DNA of 64,000 bases from Ctena decussata. Lineage: Eukaryota; Mollusca; Bivalvia; Lucinida; Lucinidae. Below, one piece after another: positions 1 through 10,167 of the stretch (its first letter is position 1; every line of letters begins with the position of its first letter). The translations under genes were made by a program, and so were the position numbers. The notes under the pieces are model-generated. The model was not told the DNA's origin. It worked only from the letters and a program-made list of their open reading frames with translations, and ran no database searches. The stretch spans positions 48,349,757 through 48,413,756 of the forward strand of contig OZ022499.1 in assembly GCA_963989385.1 (NCBI GenBank), written 5' to 3'.

Positions 1-1375
1 TTCGGTTTTTAATTACAATGTGCTACCAAATATGAAAGGAAACAGCTTCATATAGTAACATGCTCAAAGATACCATCACATCTGCAAAATTCAGTTTAGT
101 AAGATTTTGTTGAGGCAAAGTCTTAGGTGGTGAAATTAAGCGGTCCATAGAATTACCGAAAAGCACCGAAATACCGAAAAGCACCGAAATACCGAAAAGC
201 ATAGAATTACCGAAAAGCACCAATATGCCAGAGTCTTTCCAAGAATATTGTATACAACACGGGTATGGATGTATAAAAACGGGTAAAGTAACTCATGAGG
301 ATGAATGTTTTAACCGAAAAACACTACTATATCTTGTATTATAAATACCAGGGTATGATATACAACAGAGTTCGGAAAAGATATCAAGTAACTCATTAGG
401 TACTTTTTTATGACCAAATATATCTTTTAGCAATATTTTATCTGTCGAAGGTGTAGAGGGATGAAGCGGTCATTAGAAATATTTTTGGAAACAAAATAGG
501 AATTAATTTTGTTGCCACACATCTCCAAGTGTGGCTGTAAGCAGACCTCCCCCCTCCTTCACACACACAATGGGTGAATGTAATCTTCTATGAAAGAAAC
601 TGCTCCTGAGTATAGGAAAGAAGGAGCAAATTCTTTCTTATCCGGAACAATTTCTATCCTAGAAGGTTAGATCCCCTTTTGTGGGGAGAGGGAGACGTTG
701 AGCTCCAATTAATAGAACGGTAGGGGTGATTTTTTTGCTGAAAACATTTGGAAATTACTGCACACATGCATTATCCTTGCATTACCCAACATTGAGAGAT
801 GGAGAATGCAGTAAGGCAAATTACTGAGATCAATAGTCTTACGTCACGTTTCATGTCATGTGGTCTGCTCATCCCAACGTATGGATGGCTGTTAATATTG
901 CAGTGATATTTCATACTGTTACTTGTGCATATTATTGCTATATATATTTACATAACCTGTGTACTGATGTCGATTAATATTTGGGTTCTGTGTACCTGAA
1001 ATATTCCAGAACTGGTTGATATAACTTACGAGTTCGGACTTGTGATTTGGGTAGTTTGCCACTTTCTTTTATCTCCAAACTTCCAACTTTTTGTCAAACC
1101 CGCTTGCGGTGAGCGAGACATAGTTGTTACAACTTCAGTTCGGTGTATCTGCGTGCGTTAGTGCATGCGTGCGTCCGTCCGGATTTGTCCGGGCCAGAAC
1201 TTCTACATTTACGGATGGATTTCAAAATAATTTGACACAGTTGTTCTCCTTGATGAGTAGCAGTGCCATTTGAAACATTTGTTCAGGTAGGTCCAAGGTC
1301 AAGGTCACACTTGAAGGTCAAATGATAAAATGGGCATAAATTGAGCTTGTCCGAGCCATTACTTCTACATTTACG

Positions 1376-1650
1376 GCCGGGCCGGGTAGCGCAATCGGTA
1401 GGGCACCTGACTCGTAAGTCAGAGGTCCTGGGTTCGAATCCCGGTCTGGCCACATACTTTCGTTTCTCCTTCCGCTGATTCAAGAAGGGCAGTTGTCAGT
1501 TACTGGCGAAAGTATGTGCACTTAGTACTGGTTAACAGCTTAGAAGGTCTAAGCCTGCCCAGGAATAGTGTGGTTAGGTTAACTGACCGTCCCGACATGA
1601 CCTGAGTTGTTTACCGTGGACGTTAAGCATCAAATCAACCAACCAAAAAA
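1376..1650 (+). mobile_element. tRNA-derived SINE, family T, full-length
   Basis: The head resembles a tRNA: a pol III A-box-like block (TAGCGCAATCGG), an anticodon-arm-like CTGAC/GTCAG stem, and a B box GGTTCGAATCC. The tRNA-unrelated body follows (CACATACTTTCG, then GCACTTAGTACTGG) and the element ends in an AATCAACCAACC-type simple tail. The body is shared with copies at 18012-18225 and 20780-21060 and more distantly with 8705-8945. The tRNA part runs straight into the shared body, so this is a SINE and not a working tRNA gene. Confidence 0.8.
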
Positions 1651-2187
1651 ATCTACATTTACGGGTGAATTTCAAAATAATTTGGCACAATTGTTCTTCT
1701 TGATGAGTGGAAGTGTCAAGTGACATATATGTTTGGGTAGGTCCAAGGTCAAGGTCAGATATTATAATTATCATAAATTGAGCTTGTCTGGGTCATCACT
1801 TTTACTTATTTTCCTTTGTTACTTAGTCTTAACATACTTACAGGTCACTATAGCAAACAGCGGGCTCGACCAGTTGTCCCTGGAAACCTTCTAGTATTGT
1901 TCTTCAGAACCTTTTCTAGCTTTTGCTAATACTGAGTGTTTTATAGAATGTTTCAAAATCTGTCCTATTATCATCATTTTAGCCATTTAGCATGTTTAGA
2001 ATTCCTCTGTTTTAAGTTCTGTTTTTACTTTGGGGCCGTTTTTTTCTAGCTTATGCGTATGTATATACACGCTGTGCCTTTTATGAATTGTTACCTTTGA
2101 ATTTATTTACAACGTTTACACCATCTTCTGCAATACGATCAAGTTTTATTTACCTTCTTTTCGATATATGTAATTCATATATAAATA

Positions 2188-2229
2188 GAGAGAGAGAGAG
2201 CTTGATTAATTTTGGAATATATATTTTCT

Positions 2230-2262
<33 letters not shown>
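2188..2262. repeat. AG microsatellite
   Basis: Two runs of (AG)n, about 12 and 28 bp, are separated by an AT-rich spacer. They lie inside the Mutator-like element. Open frames here are simply the repeat read as Glu/Arg. Confidence 0.9.
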
Positions 2263-2268
<6 letters not shown>

Positions 2269-2654
2269 ATGAGAGCGACAGAGCATGACGCTAACAAGTA
2301 AATACAATGAATACTTCTGTAAACACACCTTATATAGGCAAATGAGTACAGGGTTAATGTTCAATTCCTAGTTACTGCTCAGAAACGTAGACTGCGGGTA
2401 CCTCGATGATTTTGTATATCATACCCTGGAAATACCATAATATATCGCTATATAATATACTGGTGTTTTCGGTAATAACCATTAAATCGTGAGTTATTTG
2501 AAACCTTTATAATACATCCAGACCAGTATTGTATCCCGTATTCTTGGACAGAATATATGACATATTGGTGCTTTTCGGTAATTCTATGCTTTTCGGTATT
2601 TCTGCGCTTTTCGGTATTTCGGTACTTTTCGGTAATTCTATGGACCCGAAATTA

Positions 2655-2825
2655 AGTAAGTGAGGAACTCGGATTTAACGTCTCACCAATAACTGTGTAA
2701 TACGGAGACGGGACCTTGGTTTTAAAGTCATCCGAAAGTCTGGTGAAGCAAGGGATCGATATTGCAATTCCTGGTTTGGTAGTCCAGTGTGTTATGCACT
2801 ACACTACCGTCAATCCTGGCGAAAT
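2655..2825 (-). mobile_element. tRNA-derived SINE, family S
   Basis: Read on the minus strand it has a tRNA-like head (TAGTGTAGTGCATAACAC as A box), a B-box-like block, and a body including CGGAGACGGGACC on the plus strand. The distal tail matches the GAGTGAGTGAACTCGGGTTT block of better copies at 42827-42992 and 31868-32037. This copy is the most decayed of those three. Its tail is the site into which the Mutator-like element to the left inserted. Confidence 0.65.
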
Positions 2826-5279
2826 TAAGCTGTGGTAATAGGTTGCGCCACAGGACATGTGGCTACAAGGTGCCGCCTGCACAACTGAGGTGTACATCGT
2901 ACATCATCGTGGTACATCATAATCCTCGAGAGAGGGTAAAGCAAGATACGTGGAAAGAAAATGAAAAACAAAGGGCAAAAGACAACCTTTATGACTGATG
3001 ACGAAATCACCCACGACCGCGAAAATACATGACATTGCCAATTATACAATAAAAGACTGCTGACTATGAAAATATAAGTCTATGGAAGTGCACCTAGTTT
3101 CTAAATCCGTATCTTCAACTGGTTCTTGTTTAATTTCAGTCGCCATTCTTTCCCTGAATATTAAGATTGTTGTTTTCAATTATACGACCAGCTGTGCCGG
3201 ATAATTTAACGATACGATTCACGAAGCAACACCGAGTCATTCTAAACACCGTTAAGTAGAGATAATGTAAGTGGGGGAAACCGCCAGGGTCTCCTGGACT
3301 TCGAATCATGAAGACGCTAGAAATAAGATATGTTAAATTCTTATACTTCTATCACAGCTTTTTGCGTCACATGTTTCACTAAAATTCTTTTTATTAGATC
3401 TGTATGATATTTACTTATGAAAGTTGAGCTCAGTAGGTAGCCAGGGATTCCATGATACCAAGGTACTTACTGTTTCAAGTGAGACTGCACATGCTGTGTG
3501 CAACACTGTATGAATTGATGCACAATAGTATTTTCAACAAACCATGTTCTTAGTTATAATATAGCTTAATGTTAATACAACGCCTGTTATTGTTTACAAG
3601 CAGGACTTAAACAAAGTCGTGCTAACTATTCTCTAGTCAGAATACTTTCCCCTGGTTCCAAGGCAAATAGAAAACTGTGAAATTTGCATAGCTTACATGA
3701 TCAAAATACTAATATATGCCACTGTTTCAGGCAAGACATTAATGGTTATTTTCAGTCTTATTGAAAATCATAAAACTTTAAACTAAGGCTGTTTGACCAT
3801 TTTGAAATTTGGAAATGGCTTATTTAAAATTTCCTTCGATATGACGTATGGTGTATAATTGTTACTGGGGCTGTGTGGAAAACTTATGAGTTAGTTTCAC
3901 CAAACAACTTTTGTTCATATGCATACCTTTAAAGGTATTTGGAGAAGAAAGAAATATTGGAAAAGTTGCAGCCAATTTGCTGACTATTCAAATTGGTTTG
4001 TGAAAAGTTGTGTTATCTTCTGTTTTAAGGCTTAATGACTGCCCATTGACATTCACTCCCATAATAATAACCATATACTCAAGTCATAATTTCTATTTTG
4101 CAGTTTTAAGGGTAGGGTATGTTGAGCCTTTCAGTAGCAAAAGTTAAATTAAGAAATATTGCAGACACTGAATACAGATAAGTTCATAGCACTGGTGGTG
4201 GCAGGTAACATTGAAAAAAAAAAACTTTTTTCCAATTTTTCACTTATTGGCTAATTTTAATATAGAATATTAAAATGATTAATTATGACTATCGATATTC
4301 TTGCATACATTTTAGTATTTGGAGTATTGGACATTGCGAAACAATCTTTTCTATTTTCCGGTACTACTTGTTATGGTTACATTGTCAGTAACAAGATTTT
4401 GATTGGTCGATAGTCTTTGTGGGCAGGCTTTAGCAAAAAATCATGCTTATTGTCACAGCTTGTGTGATTCTCAAGGAGAAAGGACAGGAAAATTTTTCGG
4501 AAAAACCCACCCACCCTCCTCTATACTCAAAAATATTAGACTGTATTCTTTTATTTGTTTTGTGGTGTGTTAAATGTTTGGATTTATATTTGGTTTATGT
4601 TGTGTTAAATGTTTGGATTTAGACAAGATGTGTATGTTAGTTTAAGTTAATATATTATGGTTCACATGGTATCTTTTGTAGCCTTGATTAGTATGTAAAT
4701 GAATGGCCGTTTATATCTACTGTGTATTGAATTAGATTTCGTAGGACATTTTGTCCCCATTCATTGAATAGTTATACCGTGCTGATTCATATGAACCATT
4801 AAGCGTTGCACATCTGATTATGGCCTAAATAAATGTTTAAATAATTATCTTTATCAAGTAATCACTTCTACTCCTGATAAAGATTAAGAGATACAAAGTA
4901 ATTTGATATTTATCCAGATATTTATACTGATTATTTTTTAAATTCTTTTGCATTGCAAAGTAGCATCCCCATACGTTATCAATATGACTATATCAAGGCC
5001 AAGCAAATGGCTTAAGTTTCCTGACAAAGCTATTCATGTAGTTAATTTGCCTTGGTACCATGGAACCCTTGGCACCATGAGACCGGACTATATCATCAAA
5101 TATCTGCCAATTACATAATGCCATGAACTCTGAATTTATCATCTTTGAGATCTGAAGAAGATTTGATAGAGATATGACAGAATTAAGTGCATTTTTGTAT
5201 AAAAACATTGCAATATGATAAATAGAATATTGCATCTTGCTCGTACAACGTTCTCAATAGGGATATTAAATCTTTAATT
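2826..5279. other. Intergenic DNA without recognised features
   Basis: I see no coding exon with splice signals, no RNA gene and no clear terminal repeats in this AT-rich stretch. The only structure is a local duplication of TGTTAAATGTTTGGATTTA at about 4567 and 4602. Short open frames here have no family resemblance. Confidence 0.5.
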
Positions 5280-5284
5280 TCTAA

Positions 5285-5710
5285 TTGGCTTAATTTTAAT
5301 GGTGCATGGTTATGTCTTGATTTATTTTTTCGCTAGTTTAGTTTTTTTTTCTTTTATGTTGTCTTATTTAGTTTCAGTTGATGTTAGCAGGTTCATCTTT
5401 GTTCTCGTCTTTTTCCCACTTTTGTTTTTTGGCTTAAGGGCCCTCGTCTCGTAGCTTGTATGTTCTGCGAGGGCACTTGACGCATAAATAATACTATTTT
5501 CGCTTCTTTCGCATTTACTTTAGGATAAAAGGCAGGCTGCGAAGGTAATATTTGTTTGGTTTGTCTTGGGTCTGATCTGGCACATTGGCTGGATGGTGAG
5601 GTGAAACCTGATGTTTAGTGATTGGGCTGTCATTCGCGAAGCGCCACCATCTAGCACAATGTCTTGGCATATAGAATTTCGATCTGGCCCATGCCAAGCA
5701 CAATACATGT
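5285..5710. repeat. Dispersed repeat, copy 1 (LINE 3'-end-like)
   Basis: About 400 bp here is clearly related to 10690-11012. Shared landmarks, in order, are GTAGCTTGTATGTTCTGCG, CATAAATAAT, AGGATAAAAGGCA, ACATTGGCTGGATGGTG and GCGCCACCATCTAGCACAA. The second copy continues into a short-period tail, as non-LTR retrotransposon 3' ends often do. There is no coding capacity in either copy. Confidence 0.6.
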
Positions 5711-6053
5711 AGTTATATTTGACATTTTTAGTATTTTAGTTAAATGTTGGCTGCTGATAACATTTTAGTGCTTTTGGCATTCAGGTTTTCTAGTTCTTGT
5801 ACTACTACTGAACTTTCAAAATTATTAACTTCTTGCTTCACTGCTGTCAAAAAATCATGTCATAAGGTACTGTGAAAAAGTTTATGAAAGGTCTGTAAAA
5901 ATTTCTTTTGATCTATTAAAATTCTGGTGAGGTAATTCATAAATTGAAGATGAGAGGGTTCCGTGCGACTAGTTAGTCAACGTATGATTTCTCTACACTC
6001 TATGTTATCTTGCCACATAATTTGATCAAGTAAAAGCTTATAGGTTTAACTGA

Positions 6054-7060
6054 GTGGACATTTCAAAGGGAAGGTCCGCCTTTCCTTGCCTGTAATAAAA
6101 GAAACACTTTCTTTACTTCTGAACACCAAAACCGATATAAACTTTGGTCATATCAAAATATGTGTGAAGCCTTAACATATCTTTTAGATAATATTTACAT
6201 TAGATTTGGTACTTAGTTATACAGACAAGTTGTTGGTATTCCGATGAGTACTAATTGTGCTCCTCTTGTAGCGGATTTGTTTTTATTTTACTATGAAAGA
6301 GATTTCATGGCTTCTCTTTCTAATGATAAACAATCTGAAATTATTGAGGCTTTTAATTCTACATCTAGATGATCTAGATATCTAGATGATCTTTTAAATA
6401 TTGACAATCCTTAATTTGAAGGCATGGTGAATAGAATATATCCACTTGAGCTGCAGTTAAACAAAGCTAATGCAGCCGATACTGAAGCCCCATTTTTAGA
6501 CTTACATTTATCTATTTCAAAAGGGTTTGTTTCAACCAAAATTTATGATAAACGCGATGACTTTGATTTTGACATAGTGAATTTACCATTTTTGGATGGT
6601 GATGTTCCCCGTTCTACCTCTTATGGGGTTTACATTTCTCAACTTATTCGGTTTGCTAGAGTGTCTAGTCATGTGACTGACTTCAATGCCCGTAATAAAA
6701 TTTTAACTGGTAAGCTTCTCCAACAGTGCTATTGGTATCATAAACTTCGAAAAGCTTTTTCAAAATTCTATTGCCGACACTATGAATTGATTTCTAAATT
6801 CAAGGTCGGATTAAAAAGTCTTTTGAAATAGGGCCTATCGGCACCAAAATTTTATTGTGGCTTAGTTTATAAATTCAAAAAAAAAATATAGGTAGCTCTG
6901 ATTTTTCAGATCAGTTCAGAAAAAATGTCGTTCGTTACAAACATAAATGTAATCCTACAGTCTGTATGTTTAGTAGTTAACCCAATCATGGATAATAACT
7001 TTGCTTCCCTTTTTAATTGCACGCCGTTGGTCAGGTATCAGACTCAATGATGGGCCCGAC
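6054..7060 (+). pseudogene. Reverse-transcriptase fragment, GIPM...NCAP / YLDD type
   Basis: The frame running into the 135-codon open stretch at 6424-6831 can be read upstream through stops at least to 6054. It shows an RT-like series: EGPPFLACN, RNTFFTSE, a GIPMSTNCAPL block, RYLDDLLNI (the YxDD active-site block), EAPFLDLHLS and then SYGVYISQLIRFAR and KLRKAFSKFY. At least three in-frame stops and a frameshift after 6831 break it. I recall this block order from RT-containing open frames in other molluscs and cnidarians that look related to Penelope-like elements, but the clade is uncertain. It is a dead fragment, not a host gene. Confidence 0.6.
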
Positions 7061-7261
7061 ATAAAGCTACTTAGTTTATTTGGTTGGGGCCGGAGTTTGC
7101 CTTGTCTGTTGATTGGTTATTTGGGGTTTAACTGGTGTCGCAATACATTATTTCAGTCGAGTCCTCATCTCTGGTTCATCGTAGGTCTTATACGTGGTTT
7201 GGTGATTCATTGATGGGTTAGAAAACCTTCATGTGGACCAAACAAGTAAATAAATGTTTCA

Positions 7262-7700
7262 AACCACTGCAGAAGCAGAGAGCGAGGTTTGGATCAAGTA
7301 AAACTAGTTTAAGCCCCCAGTAATTTATAACTGATCGTTCCAAGGCGGTACTTCTGCTGTGGTTCTTCACTGTTGTTCTTTTGAATATTTGTCTGGCCCG
7401 CTAGCAATCCCTTTATAGCTGCCCACTTTGCTTCCCGTCGTGCTTTGTCGTAAAAATAGAAAATAAGTAAAAATAGATGTTAAATGTTTTATTGTATTAT
7501 TTGTTCTTATTATCCACATTGTTGCATTCATTGGTCTGTTTTCAGTGAACTGCAATTGTTGTGGTTTGGTTGAAACATTGCGGAGGCTAAGGGCGAGGTT
7601 TGGATCCAGTTTAACATGTTTAACCCCCCCCCCCCCTCCGCCCACCCCCCAGTAATCTTTTGCTGACCGTTCCACGGCGGTACTTCTGTTGTGGTTCGTT
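7262..7700. repeat. Direct repeat pair about 305 bp apart
   Basis: Two blocks, about 7268-7380 and 7573-7690, share GCGAGGTTTGGATC, CCCAGTAAT, TTCCA(A/C)GGCGGTACTTCTG and GTGGTTC. The second has a poly-C expansion at 7623-7636. They directly follow the reverse-transcriptase fragment and could be its terminal or internal repeats, but I cannot prove that. Confidence 0.55.
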
Positions 7701-7997
7701 GATGTTACATTGTGTTATGTCCGTTGTCTATATTCTTTGGCGGTTTGGTCGCATGTTTCGCGACCCAATTTGCGTTTCGTTTTGTTTTGTTTTGTAAATT
7801 AAAAATAAAATAGATAAAAAAAATAGATGTTGATGCTGTTTTTGATTAGGGTAGCTGAATGACCACCTGTTTGGGAAAGAGCTGCTCATTCGGTTTACCG
7901 TGCGTGTCTTTCGTGAACTTGTGTCAATTTTTCCTCTGATTTCAAAGGACAAACATAAAATATAATCTGCACTATAAAGCCTCCACAGGCTCATAAT

Positions 7998-8409
7998 GGC
8001 CCACTTCGAATCGAACTAAAGTTCCTACCATAGTAGTATTTTTGGGCATGCGTACTCGCATTACCAATCGAGTTGCTACATTAGTAGATTGCCATGGAAA
8101 CAGAAATAAATACTGCGTATTTCTTTGTTTTTCCGTAGTTGCATTCTTTATTTCTTTTTGAAAACAGGAAAAGAAACATTATTATTCATCAAATGACAGT
8201 TTGCACACAACTTTGTAAAACAAATACTTGTCTTACACCCACAAATCGCGAGGGTCTTCCGCGGCCGCCATCTTGCTACAAGAGTAACGGCGGTCTCAAC
8301 CTCCGTAGATCTTTAGTAAGTTCATGACGTCATTATAGTAGCTACCATAGCACTTCGATTGGAACTTTAGTAATTATAGTAGCTACTTCAGTTCGATTCG
8401 AAGTGGGCC
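7998..8409. mobile_element. TIR element/MITE with GGCCCACTTCGAATCGAACT ends
   Basis: The left end (from 7998) and right end (to 8409) are inverted copies over about 25 bp, starting GGCCCACTTCGAATCGAACT. Further short inverted pairs (CTACCATAGTAG, TAGTAGCTACC) lie just inside. No transposase frame is visible. I could not define a clean target duplication, so the superfamily stays open. Confidence 0.6.
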
Positions 8410-8704
8410 TATGAAAACATCTTGTCGTCTAGAAACTCAAGTTTTTACAGGATCTTCTTGAAACATACTGGCCTCATTGGAAGGCCATTAGATCTCGAAC
8501 AAATTGGAATATGAGCGACAACGAATTATTGTTAAGCTGATGTGGGCCCTTGAAATTGACTGTTGACATTTTCATATTCATAAGCAGAGAAAATTTCATA
8601 CTCAGCTAAACTGAGCAAGAAAACAACTGTACTTTTCAGTAATTTGATATTTACTAGCAGATACAATATCATGCTCAGCTGAGTTGAGCATAAAAAAGTT
8701 TTAT

Positions 8705-9030
8705 AACCTCGGGGCCTTGACTGGTTCGAGTCTATTCAGGTCCGGCAACATCCTTCTGTAGGAAAGTTTCTCCTCGTCTCTGACTCAGGTAGGTCAGGTG
8801 TCAATGACTAGCGGAAGGATGGGCACTTAGTACTGGTAATCCGCTTAGAAGGTCTACTCCTGCCCAGGAAAAGTGTGGTTAGGTTCACTGACTGTCTTGT
8901 TATGGTGGTGATGACCATAACTGTTTTACTGGGATAACCAACCGGGCCCGATATTGCTAAGTCGGATGCGCGTTCAACTGTAGATCAGGAAAAAGCGGAT
9001 TCGACCCCGCTCTGGTCAGACAACATCAAG
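8705..9030 (+). mobile_element. Diverged SINE T copy plus tRNA-like block
   Basis: Between 8705 and 8945 the T-family body is recognisable (GCACTTAGTACTGG, AGAAGGTCTA, CCTGCCCAGGAA, GTGTGGTTAGGTT). It ends in a CAACC tail. Directly after it, 8946-9030 has a second tRNA-like block with a B-box-like GGATTCGACCCC. This may be a second SINE head inserted in the tail. Confidence 0.55.
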
Positions 9031-9084
9031 TATATCAAAAATCTTGAGCATGGGAGTAATGATTATTTGTTGAAAATAAAAGTT

Positions 9085-9440
9085 CAAAATAATCAGGTTT
9101 ATAAATAGAGATATCTGCATTTCAAATACAGATAACAATATTTAAATAAGAGATATCCGCATTTTCTATAAATACAGATATCTGTATTTGAAATACAGCT
9201 ATCTGCATCAGAAATACGGATATCTCTATTTGAATCGCGGATATATTTATTAAAATGATAATTATAGATATCTGTATTTCAAATAGACATATCTGCATTT
9301 CAATTAGAGATATCTGTATTTCAAATGCAGATATATGAGTTTCTAAAAAATACTGACATTTGTGATTTAAATACAGATATCTGAATTTAAAATTCTCTGA
9401 ATTTAAAATTCTCTAATTCAAATTCATATATCTCTATTTA
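9085..9440. repeat. AT-rich short-unit array of AGATATCT palindromes
   Basis: A degenerate array alternates AGATATCTG or AGATATCCGC with TTTCAAATA, about 20-24 bp per unit and roughly 15 units. Because each unit is itself close to palindromic, the strand has no polarity. It ends about 0.5 kb upstream of the DCAF5 start codon. Confidence 0.75.
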
Positions 9441-9947
9441 ATCATCAAAACCCAAACGAACCGCCATAGTATGTATCTGGCTGTGAGTTAATTCGCTAAT
9501 TTCTTATTTTCAGTGTGTACATATTTTTATCTAGTCTTTCTATTTTTAAACTTAAAAATTTATACTGTGATTTATTATGTTATAGACGGTCAAAAGCCTT
9601 TAAGGGCTTAAGTTTCTTGTTGCTTTATGGCATGCCGTCTTAAAAAAATCTTGTCATATCTTATCTTATCTCTTATCTTTAACTGGAGTGGCTGGCAGCC
9701 CCCTGATGAACTCCATTCCCCATTTGAGTCCACTTTGCTGACTCTAGTCCCCCGCCCCCCCCCTCCCCCCGCAACGACTTTCTCGGTGTTTAGTATGACT
9801 GGTACAACTGGTACCCGAATTTGACAGGAACTTCAGTAAAAGATTATCGTAGAATTTACGTCTAAATTTTGTATTTTACCGTGCTCCATTTAGAAGGACA
9901 TGTTCTGTAGAATTTATACATACTTTCTTTAGTCCTCATACAGCACG

Positions 9948-10167
9948 ATGACATCACAAATCTGGTCCAGGATGCACAAACAACGCAATGACCCGGTGCA
10001 TTTTCTGATGAGGAGAGGCCTCTACCCTGACCCCAGACAAAAAGATCACCTCCTACGTCAACGCATCGCATTAGCACAAGATCTGCATTGGAAGGATCTG
10101 AAAGGACACTACGGCTGTGTTAATGCAATTGAGTTCTCACATGGTTCTGGCGAACTTATTGCGTCAG
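9948..10167 (+). CDS. DCAF5: DCAF5 exon 1 (coding part)
   Basis: This exon codes residues 1-73 and ends in phase 1 at a GTATTG donor inside the first WD40 repeat (just before GGDDRR). An in-frame TAG lies 18 nt upstream of the ATG, so the Met is the first possible one unless an upstream exon is spliced in; a CTTTAG acceptor-like site at 9927-9932 leaves that open. The following intron is 6.5 kb. It carries a dispersed repeat, a 145-bp tandem array, a palindromic element and SINEs. Confidence 0.88.

Larger units (their letters stand above)
141..2647. mobile_element. Mutator-like TIR element, non-autonomous
   Basis: The segments at about 141-385 and 2400-2647 are inverted copies of each other over roughly 240 bp. 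The outermost part is built of repeated CCGAAATACCGAAAAGC-type motifs. A 9-bp direct repeat, GAAATTAAG, lies immediately outside both ends (132-140 and 2648-2656). Long terminal inverted repeats with a 9-bp target duplication are the hallmark of Mutator-like elements (family knowledge). I see no transposase reading frame inside; the interior holds a SINE (1376-1650), AG-rich simple repeats and unrecognised DNA. The element itself abuts a SINE (2655-2825). Boundaries are seen directly; the superfamily is inference. Confidence 0.62.

Noticed and set aside
1376..1455. Possible tRNA gene
   Set aside because: The cloverleaf-like part continues into the SINE body shared with other copies, the anticodon loop is irregular, and the same head occurs at 20780. 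It is a SINE head.
6424..6831. Stand-alone 135-residue host gene
   Set aside because: Upstream and downstream sequence continues the same RT fold through stop codons; it is a piece of a dead retroelement.
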